This document shows positions 56,926 through 64,000 of a DNA stretch of 64,000 nt, piece by piece. Source of the stretch: Limnoglobus roseus (GTDB lineage: Bacteria; Planctomycetota; Planctomycetia; Gemmatales; Gemmataceae); assembly GCF_008254045.1 (NCBI RefSeq), contig NZ_CP042425.1, positions 6,882,001-6,946,000 on the forward strand. Direction: 5' to 3'. The notes beneath the pieces are model-generated. The model searched no databases. It was given only the letters and a program-made list of their open reading frames with translations, and was not told the DNA's origin. Position numbers and translations under genes: made by a program. Positions within the stretch are counted from its first letter, which is position 1; every line of letters starts with the position of its first letter.

Positions 56926-58323
56926 CGCCGCCCGCCGTTGCACGCCCTGGAGGAACGGCCGAAGCGTCGCCTCCGGGTATAACAACCACGAGTAGTCGCG
57001 ACGTTGCAAGACGCGGTTCGCCGACTGTTCCTCGCGTAGACTCTTCAACTTCGCCTCCGCTGTCGAGAGCTGATCCTGCACGAGCGGCCGCAACCCTTCT
57101 GCGAGTATTCGGAAATCTCGGTACTGCTGGCGGCGGCCAGAGTGGTCGGGTGGCCGCCGCTCCCGCAGATGAAGATGGGCCACAGGTTCGCACTCCGCCA
57201 GATGGCGGTGCGGGTTCCAGTGAATGTCCCGCACGAGTCGCGTCTGCCGCGTCACGTCGTCGGCCGTCGCCGCGAAGTGCGGCAGCGGCAACAGCAACGT
57301 CGCCGAGACGACTTGGAAGACCGGCGGTTCGAGGTCGAAGTAATCGCGGATGATCTGATCCGTCACCTCGTCGTATTTCCCGCCGCCGATGCCGTGGAGG
57401 AAGAAGTCGCCGACGCAGAGTCGTGCGAACAGCGTCAGCGTGAGCGCCCGCGGCCGCAATTGTTCCGACGGCGTGGCGGCCGTCGCCCGCTCACGGTGTT
57501 GGCCGACCACCCGCCAGAAGGGGACTTCGTCATCCGCGAGATCGGGGACGGGGTGCGTGCGGCTTCGCAAACTGTGGAGCACGCGGTAGCCTCGCACGGC
57601 GGCGTTGTACGCCTTGCGAAACCGCCCATGGTCGTGCCGCAGGTGGCGGGCGAAGTGCTGAAACGCCTGCGTGCGGCAGAGGCGGCTCACTGCGAGTTCG
57701 AGGTTGTCACAGCCCCAGGATTGCTCGAACGATCGCCGGGCTGCCGTGAACCGTTCGGCCAGCGTCGTGCCGCTCATGCGCGACCAGGCTTGCGGCAGGA
57801 TCGGCTCGTAAGGCCAAACTCGCGTTCCTTCCGCGACACGCTCCGGCACAGCGCGGAAGGCAGCTTCGTCCGAAGGCGAGAGTGTTTCCCAGATTTGTTC
57901 ACCGCGGACGGGCGCGACGTGGACGGCCGCCGGCCGAACGCGAGTTGCCTCCCAGCGGTCCCAGGAGGGGAACTTGAGGTCGGCCGATTTGACCGTGTCG
58001 TTATCAACGGTCAGGTTGAGCGATCGGCCGCCGAGGCATTGTGCCAGGCCGGCGGCGGCGAAGTTCTTGACCCACACGCCGGGGTGGAACGGTTCTGGCT
58101 GGTGGCCGGTCACAATCAGAGGCTTCGAATCGACCGAACCGAGGATTTCCCGCCGGGCGAGTTGGCGAATGTCGTGGAGCGGAACGCCGTCGATCTGAAC
58201 GCGGTCGGTGTCGAGCCGTCGCCGGTTCTGCTCGACAAGATCGGGTAGTGCGTCGAACGAAGGCTCGGCTAGCACCGCCCGGTCGCGGGCGGGCGTCCGC
58301 AACCGCCGGTGCGAGAGAGTCAC
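56908..58323 (-). CDS. conserved planctomycete hypothetical (distantly BshC-like)
   Basis: A 471-residue cytoplasmic protein. Its GTG start overlaps the upstream glycosyltransferase stop as GTGA. Conserved-looking stretches: SKPLIVTGHQPEPFHPGVWV then KNFAAAGLAQ near residue 70, SLNLTVDNDTVKSADLKFP, and LFARLCVGDFFLHGIGGGKY DEVTDQIIRDYF near 300. The first and last resemble in placement the BshC (bacillithiol cysteine ligase) motifs VVTGQQ and H..GP...Y, but the match is faint and no other bacillithiol gene is nearby. A coiled coil is at the C-terminus (LSTAEAKLKSLREEQS). Function not assigned. Confidence 0.75.
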   Translation of the reverse strand: MTLSHRRLRTPARDRAVLAEPSFDALPDLVEQNRRRLDTDRVQIDGVPLHDIRQLARREILGSVDSKPLIVTGHQPEPFHPGVWVKNFAAAGLAQCLGGRSLNLTVDNDTVKSADLKFPSWDRWEATRVRPAAVHVAPVRGEQIWETLSPSDEAAFRAVPERVAEGTRVWPYEPILPQAWSRMSGTTLAERFTAARRSFEQSWGCDNLELAVSRLCRTQAFQHFARHLRHDHGRFRKAYNAAVRGYRVLHSLRSRTHPVPDLADDEVPFWRVVGQHRERATAATPSEQLRPRALTLTLFARLCVGDFFLHGIGGGKYDEVTDQIIRDYFDLEPPVFQVVSATLLLPLPHFAATADDVTRQTRLVRDIHWNPHRHLAECEPVAHLHLRERRPPDHSGRRQQYRDFRILAEGLRPLVQDQLSTAEAKLKSLREEQSANRVLQRRDYSWLLYPEATLRPFLQGVQRRAASGAIL

Positions 58324-59042
58324 GCCAACTCCGAGCAACAGCCGACCTGCGCCTCGCACTCCTGATCGGCCGCCTCGATCACCGTGCGGTAGTACGCCAG
58401 CCGTTCCGTCGGGTCGTTCAACACGCCGCCGAACGCCCGCGACGGATCGAGGTAAACCCTCGGCACCCCGATCTCGGTAACTTTAAGCCCGGCCTTCGCC
58501 GCCTGCACCCAAACTTGGAGCGGCATCCCCCAGCCGGTTTCCGTCACGCGGAACTGGCGGAGGGCATTCAGACGGTACGCCTTGAACCCGCAGAAAGCGT
58601 CGGTGATGTTCAGGCCGTACCGCTCGTTCAGTTCGCGGGTGATCGTGGCGTTGATGTACCGCCGGTCCGAAGGGGCCGGCGTGTCGGTGCGGAAATCGCG
58701 GAGGTAGCGGCTGCCGGAAACGATGTCCGCGCCGCCGACCTGTTCGAGCAGCACCGGGATGCGGTCCGGCTGGTGCTGGCCGTCGCAGTCCATCGTCACG
58801 AGCACGTCGTAGGCGTGCGTGCGGGCGAAGTCGAACGCACTCTCAAGGGCCGCCCCGTAGCCGCGGTTCCGCGGGTGGGCGATGCGGAGGATGCCCTCTT
58901 CCTGGTCGAGCAACTTCGCGGTCCCGTCCGTGGAGCCGTCATCGACGACCAAGATTTCCGGCGCGTACTCGCGGACCTGCGTCAGCACGTCGCGGACGCT
59001 CTTGGCTTCGTTGTAAATCGGGATCGCGGTGAGCCATCGCAT
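58320..59042 (-). CDS. GT2-family glycosyltransferase (dolichol-phosphate-mannose-synthase-like)
   Basis: A 240-residue GT-A enzyme: TAIPIYNEAKSVRDVLTQVR, ILVVDDGSTDGTAKLLDQ, NRGYGAALESAFDFARTHAY and the metal motif VTMDCDGQHQPDRIPVL, followed by IVSGSRYLRDF and ITDAFCGFKAYRLNALRQF. This is the layout of polyprenyl-phosphate sugar transferases without C-terminal membrane helices. Co-translated with the downstream conserved hypothetical through the GTGA overlap. Donor and acceptor unknown. Confidence 0.9.
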   Translation of the reverse strand: MRWLTAIPIYNEAKSVRDVLTQVREYAPEILVVDDGSTDGTAKLLDQEEGILRIAHPRNRGYGAALESAFDFARTHAYDVLVTMDCDGQHQPDRIPVLLEQVGGADIVSGSRYLRDFRTDTPAPSDRRYINATITRELNERYGLNITDAFCGFKAYRLNALRQFRVTETGWGMPLQVWVQAAKAGLKVTEIGVPRVYLDPSRAFGGVLNDPTERLAYYRTVIEAADQECEAQVGCCSELA

Positions 59043-59240
59043 GTCAGGCCACCTTTCTCGTTGAGAGAGTCGGGAACCGTCGGTGCATTCTAGGCGAGGC
59101 AGGCAAGGTTCGACAAATGCTCTTGCCGTCGCATGTTCCTCGGATACCCGACGGGGCGTGGGGACTTACACGTTTTCCCGTTTCTGATGGCCCTCGGGCG
59201 GGCGGCGTGTTACGAATAGGGGAAGCCCGGAGGGGCGACC

Positions 59241-60107
59241 ATGAGATGGATCGCGGTTCCGCTGACATTCTTTCTCTTCGGCCTGCCGGCCACGGCCCAA
59301 GTGTTTGTCGGAGGAATTCCCCGACCAGCCGGTTTCCCGCACTATCGGGTGACCGGCTTCGCCACCGGCAGCCCGATCTACCCGTGGGCCGTTCGGCCGT
59401 GGGGCTTCTTCGCCCCGGTGCCAATCCTCATCGTTCCGCAACCCGTCTTGATCGTCCCAGTCGCCAACGGCCTCCCGGGGTTGATCGCCCCGGAACCGCC
59501 GCCCGCAGAGGTGCGACCGGCGGCGAACTGGCTCGTCATACGCCCGGAGAAAGTGCCTGCGTTCCCCATCGTCGCCCGGCCCGACCTGAACCCGGCCGCC
59601 CCGCCCGCTGCCGCCGGGGACCGGAACGCGAACCCGAAGCTCGAAGCGGCCCGTCAGCTTCGCTTGGCCCAGGCCGCCTTCACCGCCGACGAGTACGGCC
59701 GCGCGGTCGAGCGACTCAACGAGGCAATTAAGGTGCGGCCGGACGAGCCGTTGAGTTACTTCCTTCTCGCCCAGGTCCGCTTCGCCCGCGGCGAGTACGC
59801 CGAGGCCGTGGCAGGCATTCACGACGGCCTGAAACTCGCCCCGGACTGGCCGGCGTCCGCGTTCACGCCGAAGCCGCTCTACGCCGTCCCGGCGAAGTTC
59901 GACGCCCATCTCAACGACCTCCGAGCCGCCATCGCCGACCAACCTGACGACGTGACGCTGCAATTCTTGCTCGCGCACCAACTCTGGTTCACCGGCGGCC
60001 GGGACGAGGCGCGGAAAATCTTCCGCCGGTTGCTCCCGCTGCTGAAAGAGAAGACTCTCGTGGAAGCGTATCTGAACGTAGCCGACGCGCGGCTGGTGAA
60101 GAAGTGA
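59241..60107 (+). CDS. secreted TPR-like repeat protein
   Basis: A 288-residue exported protein (signal MRWIAVPLTFFLFGLPATAQ). After a hydrophobic Pro-rich stretch (SPIYPWAVRPWGFFAPVPIL) and linker, residues about 130-280 have TPR-type helices: AARQLRLAQAAFTADEYGRA then VERLNEAIKVRPDEPLSYFL, LAQVRFARGEYAEAVAGIHD, LQFLLAHQLWFTGGRDEARK, with the spacing of tetratricopeptide repeats. GGAGGGG stands upstream. No enzymatic domain. Its stop lies 3 bases from the convergent gene. Confidence 0.85.
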   Translation: MRWIAVPLTFFLFGLPATAQVFVGGIPRPAGFPHYRVTGFATGSPIYPWAVRPWGFFAPVPILIVPQPVLIVPVANGLPGLIAPEPPPAEVRPAANWLVIRPEKVPAFPIVARPDLNPAAPPAAAGDRNANPKLEAARQLRLAQAAFTADEYGRAVERLNEAIKVRPDEPLSYFLLAQVRFARGEYAEAVAGIHDGLKLAPDWPASAFTPKPLYAVPAKFDAHLNDLRAAIADQPDDVTLQFLLAHQLWFTGGRDEARKIFRRLLPLLKEKTLVEAYLNVADARLVKK

Positions 60108-60110
60108 CGT

Positions 60111-60890
60111 CTACTCGTACTTATCCATCTCCGAACCGGTCGGAGCCCTGCCGGCTGGAGCCTTCGGGAGTTTGAGCGGCAACGATGGCCAGCGGACGAT
60201 CTTCCACCCGTCGCGTTGCCGAGGATCGACGAACTCCGCCTCGTCCACGCCGTCCTTGGGGTTGATCCGCCACTTCCGGACGTCGTACCGGATAGTCCGC
60301 TGTCCGTAATCCTGCGAGTACACAATGACCCGCGGCATGTTGCGGGGCACTTCCGGCGTGTCTGCGTTCATTACCACGACCAACCCTCTCAGCGATGTGT
60401 CGAAGAGAGCTGGCTTCCACGGTTGCCGCTTGGGGGTCATTGAAAGATGGGTGTACCACTGCTCGTGTCGGTCGATGCCGAGCCGGACCGTGTCGTCCGC
60501 TCGGTCGCGGTTCAACAGCACAGTCATGGGGAAGAAGTGTTGCGTCAGGAAGCGTTGCGGGTCGTCCGGTGTGTACTCCCAGAACTGCTTGGCTTTTGTA
60601 TCGAGGTCGTAGATTTTTCGGTCGAGTAGCAACCCGAGGAATTCTGGCCCGGGTTCCGCCATCGCAACCCGGAAACTGGCGGACCAACGGCCGTCCTTGC
60701 CGCGGAGCAGACAGAACGTCCCCTTACCCCGTTCCGTTCGCCGCCGAATGAGTTCGGATCGTTCGTAGTCGAACTCGACGACCAGCGACGACATGCCCTT
60801 TTGAGCTTGCGCCCAACTGCTGTAGATGTCTTCTAACCGGGCCGTTTGAATCAGCGAGTTGAAGCCGAGGAAAAGTGACGCCGCGAGCAT
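60111..60890 (-). CDS. planctomycete secreted protein (TIGR03009/LolA-like)
   Basis: A 259-residue protein with N-terminal signal-like MLAASLFLGFNSLIQTARLE. The beta-sheet pattern (MSSLVVEFDYERSELIRRRT, GTFCLLRGKDGRWSASFRVA, DRKIYDLDTKAKQFWEYTPD, RTIRYDVRKWRINPKDGVDE) resembles the LolA/lipoprotein-carrier-like fold of the planctomycete TIGR03009 proteins. Family assignment is from memory of the layout. Pro/Ala-rich tail. It precedes secA on the same strand but is downstream of its terminator in coordinates, so it is likely independent. Confidence 0.7.
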   Translation of the reverse strand: MLAASLFLGFNSLIQTARLEDIYSSWAQAQKGMSSLVVEFDYERSELIRRRTERGKGTFCLLRGKDGRWSASFRVAMAEPGPEFLGLLLDRKIYDLDTKAKQFWEYTPDDPQRFLTQHFFPMTVLLNRDRADDTVRLGIDRHEQWYTHLSMTPKRQPWKPALFDTSLRGLVVVMNADTPEVPRNMPRVIVYSQDYGQRTIRYDVRKWRINPKDGVDEAEFVDPRQRDGWKIVRWPSLPLKLPKAPAGRAPTGSEMDKYE

Positions 60891-60948
60891 TCGTTCTCCT
60901 CCGTTGGATCGCGGAGAGAATAACGCCGATGCCGCCAGGAAAGAAGCC

Positions 60949-60982
60949 CGAAAGCCCAGGCACGGCTGTGCCTGGGCTTTCG
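60949..60982 (-). terminator. hairpin terminator after secA
   Basis: A 15-bp perfect stem (60949-60963 with 60968-60982, CGAAAGCCCAGGCAC) and a 4-base loop lies 6 bases after the secA stop. The T-tract is weak (GGCTTCTTTC follows on the minus strand). Confidence 0.8.
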
Positions 60983-60987
60983 CCCAT

Positions 60988-63900
60988 TCAGTTGACCTGT
61001 TCCAGTTTCATGTGGCAGTTCTTGTACTTCTTGCCGCTGCCGCACGGGCACGGGTCGTTGCGGCCGACCTTCTGGCCCTGGTTGCGAATCGTCTCGACCT
61101 TCTTGACCTCGCCACCGCCTGCGTTGGCCGCCGCTTCCACTTGGGCGGCTTGCTCCGCGGAAACTTGGGCGGCCCGGGACTTCAGGGCGCTCTCGGCCTG
61201 CCGGTGAACGGCCATCGCCCCTTCGAAGTACGCGCTCTGGACCTGATCCTCGCCCACGTCTTCCATCTTGAAGACCATCTTCGTCGTCTTCTCGTTGATG
61301 CCGTCCCACATCATCTCGAAGAGCTTCATGCCCTCCTTCTTGTAGACGATCTTCGGGTCCTCTTGGGCGTACCCGGCAAGGCCGACGGTGCTGCGGAGGT
61401 GGTCCATCGTCAGCAGGTGGCTCTTCCAGGCACTGTCGAGTTCGTCCAGAACCAGCCGCCGTTCCATGTGGTGCATTTCCGGGCGGTAGGCTTCGTCGTA
61501 AGCGTTCAGGAACACGTCGCGGGCCTGCTTCCGGGTGACGCCGGTGAGCTTCGTCGGGTCGAGTTCGAGCTTCAACTCGGCCTTCGCCCACGCGACCAGT
61601 TCCGTCGCGTCGCCGGCCTCGGACAGTGTCGCGCCGCTGAAGACTTCGTTCAGGTGCGCGTCGATCTCCGGGTAGTCGGCGGCGGGCATCGCGGCCTTGT
61701 TGATCTCCAGCAACTTTTCCTTGACGATCGACCGCGGCTCGGTGCGGAAGACGTCTTCGGACACCTCCGGGTTGCGGAAGCGGTGCATCGTCCAGCCGAT
61801 CAACTGCTCGCGGTTCGGCCGGCGGTTCGGCGTAGCCCGCTCGGGCAGGTTGGCCGCGAGGCCGACCGTTACGGGGAACTCGATGTCCTTGTGCCGGTAC
61901 ACCTCGCGAATCTTCTTCCGCAACTCGGCCCCGATCTGTTCGCGGTCCTGGTTGGCGAACACCTGGCCGTCGATCGACAGGCCGAACTGCTGCCGGGCCC
62001 AGTCGCCGAGCGAGTCGAGGCTGTACTGCCGGTCGAGGTACCGCTGGCCCTCAGACAGGTCCACGGCTTCGACCGCCTTCCTCGCGGCTTCCTGGAAGTA
62101 CTCGCCGAGGTTCTCCTTGCCGATCTTCTTCAGGTCCGCCACGCCGACCTTCAGGCCGAAGCGGGCCTCGGCTACGCGGGCGAGTTCCTGCCACTTCCAG
62201 TCTTTTTGGTCGTCGCCGCCGAGGTTCTCGTCGATGGCCTCCTGGATGTACGTCGGCGACGTGTCCAGCGCCCGGTCGCGGGCCACCTGCACGGCTTCCT
62301 CGTAGTTACAGCCGCGGAAGTCGGACGGGTCGAACTCCACGCCGAGGCGGGCGGCGGCAAACTGCGCGAAGCTCGCCTTGCCGTAGTTCTCGTCGGTGTA
62401 CTCGTCGACCGCGTCGCGGATCTGCGCGTCGAGCATGTCGAGGATCATGATGCGCGGGTTGCCGCCGTCGAGGACGGCTTGCCGGGCGGAATAGGTCCGC
62501 TTCCGCTGGGTGTCCATGACCTCGTCGTAGTCGAGGAGGTTCTTCCGCTGGTCGAAGTGATACTCTTCGACCTTCCGCTGGGCCTTCTCGATCTGCCGCG
62601 TCAACATGCCGCTCTCGATCGCCTCGCCGTCCTTGAGGCCGATGAGCGGGCTGTTCATGAGGCGGGCCATCCGCTCGCCGCCGAACAGCCGCATGAGTTC
62701 GTCGGACAGCGACATGTAGAACCGCGACGACCCGGGGTCGCCCTGCCGACCGGCCCGCCCGCGGAGTTGGTTGTCGATCCGCCGGCTTTCGTGCCGCTCG
62801 GTGCCGATGATGTGCAGGCCGCCCATGTCGGCGACCTTGCGGCCCTCCTCCTTCATCTTTTCCTTCGACTCGATGTCGTTGACGGTCTGCTTCCAGACGT
62901 CTTCCGGCACTTCGAGCCGCGTCGGGTAGAGCGGGCGGTTGCTCTCGTTCTTGAGGTTCTGGAGCCGTGCCCACGCCATCGTCTCGGCGTTGCCGCCGAG
63001 GATGATGTCGGTGCCCCGGCCGGCCATGTTCGTCGAAATCGTGACGGCGTTCACCCGCCCGGCCTGGGCCACAATTTCCGCCTCGCGGCCGACGTGTTCC
63101 GGCTTCGCGTTCAGCAGTTCGTGCTTCACCCCGCGGCGCTTCAGCAGGCCGGACAGGTGTTCGCTCTTGGCCACGTCGGTCGTGCCGATGAGGATCGGCC
63201 GGCCGGTCTTGCTCGTCTCCACGACCTCGGCCACCACCGCGTCCCACTTGTCTTTCTCGTTCTTGAAGACGAGGTCCGGGTGGTTGACCCGCTGGAGCGG
63301 CTTGTTCGTCGGGATGGCGACCACGTCGAGGTCGTAGATTTTTGCGAACTCGCTCGCCTCGGTCATCGCGGTGCCGGTCATGCCGCCGAGTTTCTTGTAG
63401 AGCTTGAAGAAGTTCTGGAGCGTCACCGTCGCAAGGGTCTGCGTCTCCTGCTTGATCTTCACCCCGTCGCGACGGTGCTTGGCTTCGACGGCTTGGTGAA
63501 GCCCGTCGCTCCACTGCCGGCCGAACATCGCCCGGCCGGTGTTCTCGTCGATGATGATGATGCCGAGGTCGTTGTTCTCGCGCGGGTCTTGCGCGATCAT
63601 GTAGTGCCGGTCGCGGTGGTACAGGTGGTGCGCCTTGATGCTGTTGTCCAGCAGGTGCGGCCACTCCATGTTGCCGGGCGTGTAGAAGCTTTCCACGCCG
63701 GCCAACCGTTCCGCTTCGCGGACGCCCAGGTCGGTCAGGTGGGCCGAGCGGTCCTTCTCCTTGATCTCGAAGTACACGCCGCGGGGCACGTCCTTGACCT
63801 TCTCGGGGTCGAGGGTGCCGACGATCGGCAGGCCGTTCCCTTCCGTGCCGGTGAGCGTGGACTGGCCGGACGCCTTCATCTCCTGCCGGGCGGCCTTTTC

Positions 63901-64000
63901 CAACTCCGTGAGCTTGCGGACGATCTCGTCGGCCTTCTCGTAGTTGTTCACGTCGGTGTAGGCCGGGCCACTGATGATGAGCGGCGTACGGGCCTCGTCG
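60988..64000 (-). CDS. secA: preprotein translocase ATPase SecA (5' part off window)
   Basis: SecA drives export through SecYEG. About 1003 residues of the C-terminal side are present and the frame is open to the edge, where it reads DEARTPLIISGPAYTDVN, the DEAD-like Walker B and following motif of nucleotide-binding domain 1. Further motifs: IGTTDVAKSEHLSGLLKRRG (NBD2), STNMAGRGTDIILGGNAE, RIDNQLRGRAGRQGDPGSSR FYMSLSDE, then helical wing and scaffold domains. The C-terminal SEC-C zinc motif is GRNDPCPCGSGKKYKNCHMK. The scaffold part (about 530-800) contains long charged insertions compared with E. coli SecA, as in other planctomycetes. The Walker A part lies outside the window. Confidence 0.97.
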   Translation of the reverse strand, partial: DEARTPLIISGPAYTDVNNYEKADEIVRKLTELEKAARQEMKASGQSTLTGTEGNGLPIVGTLDPEKVKDVPRGVYFEIKEKDRSAHLTDLGVREAERLAGVESFYTPGNMEWPHLLDNSIKAHHLYHRDRHYMIAQDPRENNDLGIIIIDENTGRAMFGRQWSDGLHQAVEAKHRRDGVKIKQETQTLATVTLQNFFKLYKKLGGMTGTAMTEASEFAKIYDLDVVAIPTNKPLQRVNHPDLVFKNEKDKWDAVVAEVVETSKTGRPILIGTTDVAKSEHLSGLLKRRGVKHELLNAKPEHVGREAEIVAQAGRVNAVTISTNMAGRGTDIILGGNAETMAWARLQNLKNESNRPLYPTRLEVPEDVWKQTVNDIESKEKMKEEGRKVADMGGLHIIGTERHESRRIDNQLRGRAGRQGDPGSSRFYMSLSDELMRLFGGERMARLMNSPLIGLKDGEAIESGMLTRQIEKAQRKVEEYHFDQRKNLLDYDEVMDTQRKRTYSARQAVLDGGNPRIMILDMLDAQIRDAVDEYTDENYGKASFAQFAAARLGVEFDPSDFRGCNYEEAVQVARDRALDTSPTYIQEAIDENLGGDDQKDWKWQELARVAEARFGLKVGVADLKKIGKENLGEYFQEAARKAVEAVDLSEGQRYLDRQYSLDSLGDWARQQFGLSIDGQVFANQDREQIGAELRKKIREVYRHKDIEFPVTVGLAANLPERATPNRRPNREQLIGWTMHRFRNPEVSEDVFRTEPRSIVKEKLLEINKAAMPAADYPEIDAHLNEVFSGATLSEAGDATELVAWAKAELKLELDPTKLTGVTRKQARDVFLNAYDEAYRPEMHHMERRLVLDELDSAWKSHLLTMDHLRSTVGLAGYAQEDPKIVYKKEGMKLFEMMWDGINEKTTKMVFKMEDVGEDQVQSAYFEGAMAVHRQAESALKSRAAQVSAEQAAQVEAAANAGGGEVKKVETIRNQGQKVGRNDPCPCGSGKKYKNCHMKLEQVN

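Noticed and set aside
62306..63664. 452-codon leftward frame inside secA
   Set aside because: Out-of-frame shadow of SecA with low-complexity Arg/Pro sequence.

Overview
The window is a 64 kb stretch of a high-GC chromosome that looks like a planctomycete, most likely of the Gemmata lineage (Gemmataceae). This rests on a DUF1501 gene paired with a PSCyt1/DUF1549/DUF1553 gene, many secreted proteins with no recognisable family, a Ser/Thr kinase and a PP2C phosphatase, a YHS/TRASH-like secreted protein, and a Gram-negative type envelope shown by KdsB (KDO activation), MurB and an Omp85-type barrel. The assignment comes from gene content only, not from a marker-gene search.

Left part (1-30 kb) is core genome. 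A minus-strand run encodes the 2-oxoglutarate dehydrogenase complex (sucA, sucB, lpd), then rlmN, an ECF sigma factor and a putative membrane anti-sigma factor cut by the window edge. Next come a JAMM peptidase, argG with a strong terminator, two small secreted proteins, a PHP phosphoesterase next to nusB, a CtBP-like 2-hydroxyacid dehydrogenase, a GT4 glycosyltransferase, a PP2C phosphatase, a large M1-peptidase/Omp85 fusion, ftsH, the DUF1501 and DUF1549/1553 pair, kdsB and pyrG.

Middle part (about 30-41.6 kb) is an accessory region ending at a tRNA-Lys(CTT). It holds short orphan genes, a decayed IS4-like transposase cut by an IS5-family element, an IS110-family transposase under a 23-bp perfect hairpin, a frame-swapped gene cluster, a frameshifted sigma-factor pseudogene and a helical orphan protein. 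Codon use and base composition are patchier than in the flanks, including an AT-rich pocket near 36.2 kb. No integrase, defence cassette or CRISPR array was found.

Right part (41.7-64 kb) returns to ordinary chromosome: a METTL25-like methyltransferase, a discoidin-like secreted protein, a fatty acid desaturase, zinc-binding and secreted proteins, a family-5 solute-binding protein with a long extra N-terminal region, a Ser/Thr kinase, a HEAT-repeat protein, a PQQ-type beta-propeller, a divergent murB followed by an FtsQ-like gene, a crotonase, a conserved hypothetical coupled to a GT2, a TPR protein, a planctomycete secreted protein and the 3' part of secA.

The most interesting items are the M1 peptidase fused to an outer-membrane barrel, the MurB that seems to lack its catalytic residues beside an FtsQ-like protein, the IS110 leader hairpin (possible bridge RNA), and the 38.9-39.95 kb locus where coding potential switches frame inside one open frame.
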